A stretch of 13,546 nucleotides of DNA from Bacteriovoracaceae bacterium (lineage in GTDB: Bacteria; Bdellovibrionota; Bacteriovoracia; Bacteriovoracales; Bacteriovoracaceae). The DNA lies in contig JAGLCH010000244.1 in NCBI GenBank assembly GCA_023146355.1, positions 1 through 13,546 of the forward strand, in the 5' to 3' direction. The notes under the pieces were generated by a model. That model made no database searches and was not told the DNA's origin. It was given only the letters and a program-made list of their open reading frames with translations. Below, piece after piece: positions 1 through 7,311 of this stretch. The translations under genes and the position numbers were made by a program. Each line of letters opens with the position of its first letter. Positions within the stretch are counted from its first letter, which is position 1.

Positions 1-902
1 TCAACCCAACCTTTAAAATTGTTAATCGATCCTGGGATAATAATCTGGACGTCTTTACTAGCTAAAGCATCCATTTTACTAATGTAGCGCTCTGAAAGTT
101 TTAGATTAAATGCTTTCTCTCCCCCATCAACATTCATAGCATAAGATATTTTGCGAATAGATTCTGCAGAGGCCTTTGCAATAGTCAGAATTTCTTCAAC
201 CTTCCCTTCAGCGACATTAATTCTTCGTTGCATCTCACCTTCAGAAATATTGATCATTTCCCGCTTCTTTCCTTCACTCTTATTTATTCGCGACTGCTTA
301 TCTCCTTCACTTTTTTCAATAATGGCACGTCGCTCACGCTCAGCATTCACCTGTTTTTCCATGGCATTTTGAACAGAGTGAGGAGGAGTAATATTTTTAA
401 TTTCATAGCGGTGAACTCGAATGCCCCAAGACTCACCTGCAAGATTGAGAACTTCTACAACTTTAGAGCTAATTAAATCACGCTCCTCAAATGTTTTATC
501 AAGGTCAAGAGTCCCAATAATAGAACGAGTAGTAGTCTGCGCCAATTCAATTGCAGCATACTCGTAATCAGTTACTCCATAACTCGCTTTTGCTGGGTCC
601 ATCACTTGCATATAAATAACACCATCGACGACGACGTTAACTTCATCCTTTGAAAAGCAATCCTGTGGCGGAACATCGGTTGTTCTCTCTTTAAGATCTT
701 GAATAAAACTAACCTTATCAAAGAAAGGAATAAGTGCATGAAATCCAGCATCAAGAGTTTTATGGTAGCGCCCAAGTCTTTCGACAATATAAGCACTCTT
801 AGTTGGTACAAGTCTAATAGACTTAATGAACCCGAGAACAACAGTAACAAAGCATAGTCCCCAGAATAATAAATTTAAGATATCAAATATATTCATGTTC
901 AT
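1..902 (-). CDS. SPFH/stomatin-like membrane protein, second paralogue (3' end cut by window)
   Basis: About 300 codons are visible and the stop lies beyond the left edge. The start at 902 (M-N-M-N-I-F) is chosen because AGGA sits six bases before it; a second ATG at 896 is possible. A hydrophobic N-terminal anchor (about residues 8-25) is followed by the stomatin/prohibitin pattern: VERLGRYHKTLDAGFH, then IPFFDKV, a conserved D-P-A-K-A-S-Y, AQTTTRS and WGIRVHRYEIKNI. A charged region after residue 180 (AERERRA, then repeated S-E-G-x-x-x-R/I units) is expected to be helical or coiled coil. Family members form large membrane-bound rings and organise lipid microdomains with NfeD partners. It is clearly a paralogue of the preceding gene, 12 bases away, and probably cotranscribed with it. 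Its substrate or partner cannot be read from sequence. Family members are about 300-320 residues, so little is missing. Confidence 0.9.
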   Translation of the reverse strand, partial: MNMNIFDILNLLFWGLCFVTVVLGFIKSIRLVPTKSAYIVERLGRYHKTLDAGFHALIPFFDKVSFIQDLKERTTDVPPQDCFSKDEVNVVVDGVIYMQVMDPAKASYGVTDYEYAAIELAQTTTRSIIGTLDLDKTFEERDLISSKVVEVLNLAGESWGIRVHRYEIKNITPPHSVQNAMEKQVNAERERRAIIEKSEGDKQSRINKSEGKKREMINISEGEMQRRINVAEGKVEEILTIAKASAESIRKISYAMNVDGGEKAFNLKLSERYISKMDALASKDVQIIIPGSINNFKGWV

Positions 903-914
903 AGTATTTCCTTT

Positions 915-1823
915 CTACTTAATAGGTCTTGCGAATTTTTCAGCACCTTCAAAGAATGCCTTAACGTTTGCCATCTCTGCCGGAAGTACAGAGATATCTG
1001 CATTGTCCATAACGTTTCCGACTTGCTCGATGTACTGTTCAAGAAGCTGCATTTTCATCGCCTTCCCACCGCCAGGCGCATTAATGGCCTCGGCAACCAT
1101 ACAAACACCTTCGGAAGTCGCCGTTGCAATAAGCTCAATCTCTTTAGCTTGTCCCTTTGCTTCATTGATCCTTTTAAGTTTTGCGCCTTCAGAAATATTA
1201 ATCGCCTCAGTTTTTAGGCCTTCTGAAATTCTAATCTGACTCTCCTTGTGAGCTGTTGCCAAAGTGATTTCTGCTCGCTTCTCTCGCTCAGCTTCCATTT
1301 GCTTTTCGAGGGTAGACATAACATGAGCTGAAGGACGAATATTTTTTATTTCATAGCGGAGAACTTTTATTCCCCAAGGATCGGATGCCTTGTCTATTTC
1401 TCTAATGATTTTGTCATTAAGTTCGTCTCGTTCAGAGAATGCTTTTGTGAGACTAAGCTTTCCAATTTCTGACCTCATCGTGGTTTGCGCCATATTGATA
1501 GAAGCATTTCGATAATTGCCGATCCCATAGCTCGCTTTTTGTGGGTCTGTTACCTTAAGGTAAACGAGACCATCAACATCAACTTGCATGTTGTCCTTTG
1601 TAATACAGGTCTGGGATGGGATATCGAAAACTTGTTCACGTATTTCGTGCTTGTAGGAAACGCGATCAAAAAATGGCAGTAGGAAATGAAATCCCGGATT
1701 TAAAATTTTTCGAAACTTCCCTAGCCTCTCAACAACGTAACTCTCACGCATTGATACAATTACAATTGTATTGTAAATTATAAACAACGCAACAATGGTT
1801 AGTAGTGTAAATACTGTAAGCAT
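915..1823 (-). CDS. SPFH/stomatin-like membrane protein (QmcA/YbbK type), first paralogue
   Basis: This 302-residue protein has an N-terminal membrane anchor (MLTVFTLLTIVALFIIYN), then an SPFH (band 7) domain: YVVERLGKFRKILNPGFH, LPFFDRV, DPQKASYG, AQTTMRSEIG and WGIKVLRYEIKNI. A charged helical stretch follows (EKQMEAEREKRAE and S-E-G repeats), ending in a short hydrophobic tail. The start at 1823 is preceded by AAGGAG at ideal distance. The open frame continues 20 codons further upstream, but that would run into the NfeD gene and has no better ribosome-binding site. SPFH proteins oligomerise at the membrane and are commonly encoded beside an NfeD protein, as here (16-base gap). Two adjacent SPFH genes suggest a hetero-oligomer or specialised copies; this is inference. 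Family assignment is secure, the biological role is not. Confidence 0.94.
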   Translation of the reverse strand: MLTVFTLLTIVALFIIYNTIVIVSMRESYVVERLGKFRKILNPGFHFLLPFFDRVSYKHEIREQVFDIPSQTCITKDNMQVDVDGLVYLKVTDPQKASYGIGNYRNASINMAQTTMRSEIGKLSLTKAFSERDELNDKIIREIDKASDPWGIKVLRYEIKNIRPSAHVMSTLEKQMEAEREKRAEITLATAHKESQIRISEGLKTEAINISEGAKLKRINEAKGQAKEIELIATATSEGVCMVAEAINAPGGGKAMKMQLLEQYIEQVGNVMDNADISVLPAEMANVKAFFEGAEKFARPIK

Positions 1824-1839
1824 TTTTACTCCTTTTTTA

Positions 1840-2274
1840 TTAGATCGACTTAACGACCCATTTGTTTCCGTCTCTTTTCTCAATTATAGCTTTCTCTCCA
1901 ACAGAGAACTCTTCATCACTTCTCGCCCCCCACGTTGTATTGCGAAAGCGAACCCTTCCTTCTTCGTGAGGTAATATCTTTTCAATAACCTCAACACATG
2001 AACCGATGGCATCCTCATCTTCATCAACAATCTGCTTATAAGAATCACCCTCAAAGAACTTCATAAAAAAAGAGCGCAATACAAACATCATAAAGATAGA
2101 AGAGATGAACCACGTGATAATTGCAATTGGAATCGAGGTGATGATACTAAAGTGTACAAAACCTGCAACCATAATTGCAGCGAACCCCAAGAAAACGACA
2201 ATCCCGCCTGGAATGACTGTTTCAAGTAGCATTAAAATGGCACCTAAAATAAGCCAGATAATATGCGCCTGCAT
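1840..2274 (-). CDS. NfeD-family membrane protein with OB-fold domain
   Basis: A 144-residue protein of the short NfeD type. The first ~70 residues contain about three hydrophobic segments (IIWLILGAILMLLETVIPGG, FLGFAAIMVAGFV, ITSIPIAIITWFISSIF). The C-terminal ~60 residues match the NfeD OB-fold, with the G-R-V-R-F-R-x-T-x-W-x-A-R-S pattern and a closing K-W-V-V-K-S-I. NfeD proteins partner with SPFH proteins in membrane microdomains, and the two SPFH genes follow immediately. The ATG at 2274 overlaps the stop of the upstream regulator gene in a TAATG junction, and GGGAG lies seven bases upstream, so the genes are probably translationally coupled. No protease domain of the long NfeD form is present. 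Confidence 0.9.
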   Translation of the reverse strand: MQAHIIWLILGAILMLLETVIPGGIVVFLGFAAIMVAGFVHFSIITSIPIAIITWFISSIFMMFVLRSFFMKFFEGDSYKQIVDEDEDAIGSCVEVIEKILPHEEGRVRFRNTTWGARSDEEFSVGEKAIIEKRDGNKWVVKSI

Positions 2275-3005
2275 TAGACATCTCCCTTGATAAACATATT
2301 TTTAATAAAGATAAAACTCGATTTTAAAACTCTAAGCTCCTCAGCAACTTTTTCAATATACTCACTTTCCTCGAGACATAATTCTCTATCGCTCTTTGCC
2401 AAAAAAAACATTATCCAAATAATAAAATGTCGAAGGTGAAGATTTTTTTTGAGAATGTCGCTCAGATCAACCATGCTGTAAGGACTGTGGATATGTTTTT
2501 TCAGCGCTCTTACTCTCTTACTGTCGCCCATAATCGTAATAATAAAATTAACAAAGTTAAGCTCAGTACTTAATATTTTTCCATCGACTCCAATGAGTGA
2601 ATACAGATAACAAAGCATGATTTCTTTATACTCTGCCTGCTCAGTTTGATTTAAATCAGTAACAAGTATGTCGTGAATTGAAGAATTAAATATTTTATCG
2701 GAGTAAGTTTCGATATGCCCTCTAATAATAGGATCGAGTAACACCATGTCTAACTCATTCTTATCAAAAAGAACTTCGAGCTTAACTAAGTTCTTCTCCT
2801 GCCCCTTACAATTCACCAGCTCATCGATAGTAACTTGGTAGAGATCGGCAAGTCTTATGGCCATATCAATCGGAAGCTTTAATCTACCTGTCTCATAATC
2901 CTTAATCATCAGAGTTCTGAGTTCAAGAGTGGACTCAACCTCTTTTTGGGTCATCCCGGATTTTTCTCTCGCCGATTTAATGGAATTCATGATTAAACGT
3001 TTCAT
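2274..3005 (-). CDS. XRE-family HTH regulator with C-terminal TerB-like domain
   Basis: A 243-residue protein. Residues ~8-63 are a Cro/C1-type helix-turn-helix (IKSAREKSGMTQKEVE, then MIKDYETGRLKLP and IRLADLYQVTIDELV). Residues ~125-235 are helical and carry two acidic motifs resembling TerB/DjlA domains: a Y-L-Y-S-L-I-G-V-D-G-K-I-x-x-x-E segment near 134-148 and K-S-D-R-E-L-C-L-E-E near 204-213. The start at 3005 has AAGG eight bases upstream. Upstream ATGs at 3011 (site too close) and 3080 (inside a terminator) are rejected; an internal ATG at 2990 is possible. It leads an operon with NfeD and two SPFH genes. A palindrome over its promoter suggests autoregulation. TerB domains occur in tellurite and membrane-stress modules; a sensing role here is inference. 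The HTH call is firm, the TerB call moderate. Confidence 0.85.
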   Translation of the reverse strand: MKRLIMNSIKSAREKSGMTQKEVESTLELRTLMIKDYETGRLKLPIDMAIRLADLYQVTIDELVNCKGQEKNLVKLEVLFDKNELDMVLLDPIIRGHIETYSDKIFNSSIHDILVTDLNQTEQAEYKEIMLCYLYSLIGVDGKILSTELNFVNFIITIMGDSKRVRALKKHIHSPYSMVDLSDILKKNLHLRHFIIWIMFFLAKSDRELCLEESEYIEKVAEELRVLKSSFIFIKNMFIKGDV

Positions 3006-3024
3006 GTACATTACCTTACATGAA
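3001..3024 (-). promoter_or_regulatory. Inverted repeat enclosing the ribosome-binding site of the HTH gene
   Basis: TTCATGTA (3001-3008) and TACATGAA (3017-3024) are perfect 8-base inverted repeats separated by 8 bases. In the minus-strand mRNA the loop carries the AGG of the Shine-Dalgarno site and the 3' arm carries the start codon at 3005. It could be a translation-limiting hairpin or a second operator. Confidence 0.45.
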
Positions 3025-3033
3025 AACCAACAA

Positions 3034-3062
3034 AGTGTACAAATATGTACACACGCATTCAA
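3034..3062 (-). promoter_or_regulatory. Promoter of the HTH-NfeD-SPFH operon
   Basis: On the minus strand, TTGAAT (3062-3057, 4 of 6 to consensus) and TACACT (3039-3034, 4 of 6) are separated by exactly 17 bases. The -35 box begins four bases beyond the T-run of the preceding terminator. The predicted transcript would start near 3027, about 22 bases before the start codon. The palindrome at 3035-3052 covers the spacer and -10 box, the usual place for a repressor. Confidence 0.5.
3035..3052. promoter_or_regulatory. Perfect palindrome, likely operator of the XRE-TerB regulator
   Basis: GTGTACA-AATA-TGTACAC is a perfect 7-4-7 inverted repeat overlapping the predicted spacer and -10 of the HTH gene. 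TGTACA hexamers occur at 3005, 3036 and 3046. The offsets of 31 and 10 bases place them on about the same helical face. Binding by the adjacent HTH protein is inference. Confidence 0.6.
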
Positions 3063-3065
3063 ACG

Positions 3066-3094
3066 AAAAAAAAGCCCCAAGTCTTTCGTGGGGC
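3066..3094 (-). terminator. Rho-independent terminator after the HNH nuclease gene
   Basis: On the minus strand GCCCCA (3094-3089) pairs with TGGGGC (3079-3074) around a 9-base loop, followed by eight T residues (3073-3066). It lies about 34 bases past the stop of the HNH nuclease gene and just before the promoter of the HTH operon, so it separates the two units. Confidence 0.88.
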
Positions 3095-3127
3095 AATTCC
3101 TACTTTAAATATATTAAGAGATAACTT

Positions 3128-3634
3128 TTAGTCAGTGTATGGGTTTGGAAACATCTCTTCTAGCTCAAATATTATATCTTCATTTACAGTTCGCCACTGC
3201 TCATTCCAGGAATTCATTTTCCACTGATATACCATTTGTCTTGCTTCAGCAGAAGATATCAGGTCATTTCGGAAAGCTTGATACACAGGCCATTCCGGTC
3301 TTTCATAGATGTTCATGAAATTTTTATCAATAGGGAAAAGATTTGTGATGTGATTTGATCCTCCAATACTAAGGGGGATAATATGATCAATCTTATAATT
3401 ACTACGGTTACTCTTTTTAAGGCCGTAACGCTCGATAACTTGTAGTTTTGTTGAATACTCTACTTTACGCGTACAGATAACAACGCTAGTAGGTCCTTCT
3501 CCATAAGTGGCCCGATAGTCTGGATCCTCAGTTGTACAAATGTCTCCTGGGCTTAATTGCGCATTTGGAGCTTGTGGAGACGTAGCAAAAACAGTTGATG
3601 AAATTAAGAGAAATAGTAGTAGAAAAAATCTCAT
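3128..3634 (-). CDS. Secreted HNH-family nuclease
   Basis: A 168-residue protein with a signal peptide (MRFFLLLFLLISSTVFA, cleavage after A-T-S likely). The mature part has a cysteine pair (Cys33, Cys54) and an HNH-type metal/nuclease motif at residues 82-99: I-D-H-I-I-P-L-S-I-G-G-S-N-H-I-T-N-L. This D-H...N...N pattern is typical of small exported HNH proteins, which cut DNA with a divalent metal. The start at 3634 is preferred over an ATG four codons upstream because GAGGG lies just before it and overlaps the upstream ATG. It follows the large lipoprotein gene after a gap of about 137 bases and ends at a strong terminator. Nuclease activity is inferred from the motif. A role in digesting extracellular or prey DNA is a guess from context. 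Confidence 0.8.
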   Translation of the reverse strand: MRFFLLLFLLISSTVFATSPQAPNAQLSPGDICTTEDPDYRATYGEGPTSVVICTRKVEYSTKLQVIERYGLKKSNRSNYKIDHIIPLSIGGSNHITNLFPIDKNFMNIYERPEWPVYQAFRNDLISSAEARQMVYQWKMNSWNEQWRTVNEDIIFELEEMFPNPYTD

Positions 3635-3706
3635 GGCGACCCTCATGTAAAATTATTTGGATAAGGTAACCTACTCTCATAATCATCAAATTACCACTCA
3701 GTGCGT

Positions 3707-3749
3707 AAAAAAAATCAGGCATAATGTAATATGATCATATGACCCCTAA
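3707..3749 (-). terminator. Possible weak terminator after the large lipoprotein gene
   Basis: On the minus strand TTAGG (3749-3745) can pair with CCTGA (3719-3715), with one G-U pair. The long AT loop contains the palindrome ATATGATCATAT (3729-3740), and eight T residues follow (3714-3707). The T-run is convincing but the stem is weak. It would separate the lipoprotein gene from the HNH gene. Confidence 0.33.
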
Positions 3750-3771
3750 GATACAGCTCCTATATATCTGA

Positions 3772-6700
3772 TTATTGGATCATTCCAGGAAAACTACCAT
3801 CTGTAATATAAGGAGCTTCACCATATTGACTTTCGTAGAGGCCTGCAAGGTATTGAGTTACTTCACCTCTTGAGTTGGTGGGCCTCATAAAAAGATCATT
3901 ATTTGATGCTTCAATCTTATTTTTAAAGATCTGATAGTTAGTTTCTCCGCGAACAAGTTTGAAGATTCTCATTGCATTTTCAGCACCTGGGTCTGAAATG
4001 AATGAACGTCGTCTCCAAGGCTCATTAACTAGGAACCATTTTTCCTTAACAACTTCAATCTTATCTGTTTTTTCACAAATTCTAAGACCTTTCGTAAGAC
4101 CTTTACGAATATCATTTCCCTTTGCTTTAACAATCACACATTCTCTAGTCTTTGCTTCAAACTCTAGAACAGTTTCTTCAATGTCTAGTCGTTGAGACTC
4201 TCCAAAAGAGATTCTTTCACCAAGACTTTCGCTATTTGACTTACTTTCTCCATAAGATCCATCTACTCCAGCGCTAAATAAACCAAAAGCTGGAATTTTC
4301 ATTCCAAAAGATGTCTTCCATCCCCAACTCTTACTAAAGCTCTTGCTCACTGTTGAGCTATTGTTAATTCCAACACTGATCGATCTCTGATTTGAACCAC
4401 TACTATGTGTAGGCTGCTTTGTTATATCAATTACAAATTTTGATCCAGAGATACTAAGGTAAGCATATGGATCGGCCATACAGCGATCCTGATCAGATAC
4501 ATAGTTTCCAAGAAGCTTTCGCTTATTATTAACTCCTAAATAATAGTATCCACATAGCTTCTTTACGATTGCTGTCATTTTAGTATTCTTTCCAAAGAAT
4601 AAATCTCCGGGTGAAGTGTAAGAGATTGAATCATCCATTTCATTACTCTTCATATTGATGATCGTTTTGAAATCATCCTCAGTTAAGAGTGGAGCATACT
4701 CAAGGCCGAAGGCATTCTTCTTTGCCCTTAGATAAGAGATCTTATCTATACCTCTCACATTTGTTAGCTTTTCACTTTTAATAAGTAGTTGCTCAAATAG
4801 ATCATATGAGCTTACTTTGTAGGGAGACACTGGGGCATTATCAAGCTTAATTTTCTCAATTTTTGCAAAGTAAGTATTGATCTTGCTGCTCACTTCAAGC
4901 ATTTTAGGCCCAACATTCACAAGAGTATCAGTAGTTATAGTATCCTTGCTTTCTCTTGTAGAAGCGAGGTTAGCAGGAATTGTAAGAATCATTGGCATAA
5001 GAGAGCTTTCAGGATTACTTGGTGATATCTCAGCAACAATATACGTTCTTGCACTCATATACTTAACATTATTAGTATTAAATTTTAGGTCGATGAAAGC
5101 TGAAACTTTGCTATCAATAACTTTTACTTCTACTGTTGAACCTGTAATGAAATTATAGTTTTCAAGAGTCTCATTGCTTAAGCTACCAACTCTCTTACTT
5201 GAAGCTGAAAGGAGTTGCTTAAGAGTACCTGTCAGAGTCTCACTCTTTGGAGAAAGAATCATCAGTCTTACTTTTAAATTTCCAGAATAAAGACGCTCAT
5301 ATCCCTTTTCTCCTGAATGCATATATCCACGATTAATTTTCGGCTCAAACTCAACTTTAAAAGTTTTTACAAAAGACATATCTAGGTGACGATTAACACG
5401 AAATTTTGAGCTATCATTTCCTACATACTTAAGACCAAATTTACTCGTATGTAACTTTGACTCTTGAACTGAGTTATAACTTGGAGGAAGTTCACCTAAA
5501 ATGGTATGAGAATATCTATTTGTTTCCCAAGGGTTAATATAGAACTCACGTGATTGGGCAGCATCTATATACGCCCCCTCAAGTCCTTCTACACGAACAT
5601 AACGCTTTATCCAATTAGTAGTTCTCTTTTTATCAAGGTTGTATTCTTCAACAAAGTAAGTTGTGATACATCCATCAGTGTTTGCTACTTTTGCATTACT
5701 CTCAGAGATAACTTCTCTATTTTCATCAAGAATTGTTACAGTGAATGGTAATTCTTCGACTTTCGTTTTTGTCACTGCATTTAAAATACATGTCTTAATC
5801 ATCGTACGCATTGGCTTAACAGATGATGTTCCAACAAATGTTCCGGCATAACCATTGAATTGCACAGAAGGAGCTTTAAGTCTTAGCCCAAATGAAGACT
5901 CATCGTTTTGAATCATTGAAGCACTTTCAACAACTTCTCCGATATTGAATGATGGTAGTGCTGAGCTTTCTAGTGATCCAATTACTTTGAAACTTTTTTT
6001 ATCTACTGTTACCATCCAATCTGCTCTGTCTAAAAACTTAGGAGCATTTGTCTCGTTTGGAGAAATACGAAGACCTAGTTTAAGGAAATCTTCATTATTT
6101 TGTGATGGAAGCTTAAACATTTTCAAAGAAATATCACTTACAAGCTTTCCATTTTTATCGATGTCTATTGAAAAAGTTTTTGGAACTGAAATAACTTCTG
6201 ATCCCTCAAAAAGGAATACAGTTACATTGAAGTTACCTTTCTTAAATGCACCCTTTTCTACACTTGCACCTGTTACATTAAATCTTTCAAACTTAGGAGT
6301 TAAAGCAATCTGTCCTGTGAGAGCTGCTCCACCATTTCTAAGGCCTGCCGAACGTAGTGTAAGTTTTGGATTTTCTATAAAAAGAGTTTTTCCACCTTCT
6401 AAAGATGCTGCTGAAGTAAAGGCCTTTTGATTATCTATATTTTTAATTTCCTTATTCCAAGGATCAAATGTGAATTTAACTACTAGCTCTCCGCTATAAT
6501 CTCCAAGGCCTGTAATGGTACGCTCTACTTTCAAAAATCTCTGCGCTGAGAAGAAGTCAAACTGAACAAAGTCATTCCACTCAATACATCCACGCTCATT
6601 AGAGGTAACTTCCACAGCTACATTATCTCCAGTCACATCAAAACGTTGACCAACGATACTCTTACCGTAAGCACTGTCTTGAAGACAGGTCTTAGCTACA

Positions 6701-6888
6701 AATTTTGTCTTGGTTGGAATTCCCCAATTATGATCTTCAATCTGACGCTCAGCACTTGAACTAAAGCTAGATGCAATAAATGATGCATCAATTCCGGCCG
6801 AAGTCTCTTCCTCAAGCCCTACAGAACAACTTGTTAAAATAACAGCTGTGCTTAGTGCCAAGATGTTGATTAGTTTGTTCGTCTTCAT
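3772..6888 (-). CDS. Very large lipoprotein with duplicated beta modules and an aerolysin-like C-terminal segment
   Basis: A 1038-residue lipoprotein. A lipoprotein signal ends in the lipobox L-T-S-C with Cys21, followed by S, which favours outer-membrane sorting. Two related modules occupy about residues 62-300 and 362-640. Both run K-T-C-(L/I), then G-C-I, then a (F/I)-(D/N)-P-W motif (residues 141-144 and 451-454), a G-N-(F/L)-x-V strand and an I-S-P motif (275, 621). Residues ~776-805 hold a further cysteine pair. Residues ~836-925 are rich in Ser/Thr with alternating strands around a nonpolar turn (M-K-I-P-A-F-G-L-F-S-A-G-V), resembling the insertion hairpin of aerolysin/ETX-MTX2 proteins. 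I do not recognise the whole protein. The start has AGGGA upstream. Secreted nuclease genes lie on both sides. A pore-forming or adhesive surface role is inference. Confidence 0.85.
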   Translation of the reverse strand: MKTNKLINILALSTAVILTSCSVGLEEETSAGIDASFIASSFSSSAERQIEDHNWGIPTKTKFVAKTCLQDSAYGKSIVGQRFDVTGDNVAVEVTSNERGCIEWNDFVQFDFFSAQRFLKVERTITGLGDYSGELVVKFTFDPWNKEIKNIDNQKAFTSAASLEGGKTLFIENPKLTLRSAGLRNGGAALTGQIALTPKFERFNVTGASVEKGAFKKGNFNVTVFLFEGSEVISVPKTFSIDIDKNGKLVSDISLKMFKLPSQNNEDFLKLGLRISPNETNAPKFLDRADWMVTVDKKSFKVIGSLESSALPSFNIGEVVESASMIQNDESSFGLRLKAPSVQFNGYAGTFVGTSSVKPMRTMIKTCILNAVTKTKVEELPFTVTILDENREVISESNAKVANTDGCITTYFVEEYNLDKKRTTNWIKRYVRVEGLEGAYIDAAQSREFYINPWETNRYSHTILGELPPSYNSVQESKLHTSKFGLKYVGNDSSKFRVNRHLDMSFVKTFKVEFEPKINRGYMHSGEKGYERLYSGNLKVRLMILSPKSETLTGTLKQLLSASSKRVGSLSNETLENYNFITGSTVEVKVIDSKVSAFIDLKFNTNNVKYMSARTYIVAEISPSNPESSLMPMILTIPANLASTRESKDTITTDTLVNVGPKMLEVSSKINTYFAKIEKIKLDNAPVSPYKVSSYDLFEQLLIKSEKLTNVRGIDKISYLRAKKNAFGLEYAPLLTEDDFKTIINMKSNEMDDSISYTSPGDLFFGKNTKMTAIVKKLCGYYYLGVNNKRKLLGNYVSDQDRCMADPYAYLSISGSKFVIDITKQPTHSSGSNQRSISVGINNSSTVSKSFSKSWGWKTSFGMKIPAFGLFSAGVDGSYGESKSNSESLGERISFGESQRLDIEETVLEFEAKTRECVIVKAKGNDIRKGLTKGLRICEKTDKIEVVKEKWFLVNEPWRRRSFISDPGAENAMRIFKLVRGETNYQIFKNKIEASNNDLFMRPTNSRGEVTQYLAGLYESQYGEAPYITDGSFPGMIQ
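4114..4383 (-). other. Aerolysin/ETX-MTX2-like segment within the large lipoprotein
   Basis: This codes for residues ~836-925. The pattern is a Ser-rich strand (S-T-V-S-K-S-F-S-K-S-W), a nonpolar glycine/proline turn, then a second Ser-rich strand (G-S-Y-G-E-S-K-S-N-S-E-S) followed by E-T-V-L-E-F-E-A. Transmembrane beta-hairpins of small beta-pore-forming proteins look like this. The call rests on pattern only. Confidence 0.4.
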
Positions 6889-6996
6889 AGTTCATTCCCT
6901 GTAGAGAAGTTAGACACCTATCGATCTTTTGACGGCCTGTGGTCACCGTATTGACGTATTGTCAGTAACTTAGATCGCGGTATCACTCTTGTTACT

Positions 6997-7002
6997 ATTA
7001 TA
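6997..7002 (-). promoter_or_regulatory. Possible -10 box for the large lipoprotein gene
   Basis: A perfect TATAAT is present on the minus strand at 7002-6997, about 109 bases upstream of the lipoprotein start. The -35 side is poor: TTGGCA lies only 14 bases upstream. The resulting leader of about 100 bases (6889-6990) carries a tandem CGTATTG repeat on the plus strand (6947-6962) but no recognised riboswitch or hairpin. Confidence 0.4.
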
Positions 7003-7075
7003 TAAAGCAAGAGTCGTGCCAACTATGAGTAGGGACAGTTATAAGTGATTGAAAATGGATGAATCGAGGATGGGG

Positions 7076-7231
7076 CTAATTGCAGTTAACAGAATCGGTT
7101 TTGCTAATCTCTTGAAAACGCTCTTTATCGTTGTCGGCCAGTGCCAAAATAAGAGAGCACAATTTCTCAGAATCAATATCTTTAATCGATTCCAATAGCT
7201 CATTTACCGATGTGTCTTCTTTCTTTTCCAT
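7076..7231 (-). CDS. Small uncharacterised protein, 51 residues
   Basis: A 51-residue ORF starting M-E-K-K-E-D-T-S-V-N and ending S-V-N-C-N, stop TAG. GGAG lies six bases before the ATG, and a plausible promoter is present at 7260-7289, so it is likely real. The product is acidic and predicted helical (ELLESIKDIDSEKLCSLILA, then LADNDKERFQEI), with no signal peptide or membrane segment and two cysteines. It sits in an otherwise empty stretch of about 420 bases between the large lipoprotein and the endonuclease I gene. I recognise no family. It could be a small cytoplasmic regulator or adaptor, but nothing in the sequence says which. Confidence 0.62.
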   Translation of the reverse strand: MEKKEDTSVNELLESIKDIDSEKLCSLILALADNDKERFQEISKTDSVNCN

Positions 7232-7259
7232 CACCAACTCCAAATAATAAATATATACT

Positions 7260-7289
7260 ATTGTAAGTAGATGTTGATCGAATAATCAA
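7260..7289 (-). promoter_or_regulatory. Predicted promoter of the 51-residue ORF
   Basis: On the minus strand TTGATT (7289-7284) and TACAAT (7265-7260, 5 of 6 to consensus) are separated by 18 bases. Transcription would begin near 7253, about 22 bases before the start codon at 7231. Confidence 0.42.
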
Positions 7290-7311
7290 GTAAATATGGC
7301 CACACGGGAAC

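Noticed and set aside
151..476. Two plus-strand frames inside the second SPFH gene
   Set aside because: They are antisense to a clearly recognisable SPFH protein and have no family-like features.
602..850. Minus-strand 82-codon frame in the second SPFH gene
   Set aside because: It is an out-of-frame shadow of the SPFH reading frame starting at 902.
2151..2158. Further GTGTACA copy inside the NfeD gene
   Set aside because: It is a lone half-site in coding sequence without a partner arm, so it is probably chance.
3729..3740. Palindrome ATATGATCATAT between the lipoprotein and HNH genes as an operator
   Set aside because: It is a short AT palindrome inside a probable 3' end region with no clear promoter beside it; it is mentioned only as part of a weak terminator.
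5945..6430. Plus-strand frame of 161 codons opposite the large lipoprotein
   Set aside because: It lies wholly antisense to the lipoprotein, whose frame has a signal, lipobox and duplicated modules; no independent support was seen.
6947..6962. Tandem repeat CGTATTGA/CGTATTGT upstream of the lipoprotein gene
   Set aside because: Only two 8-base units are present; it could be a regulator site but is too short to claim.
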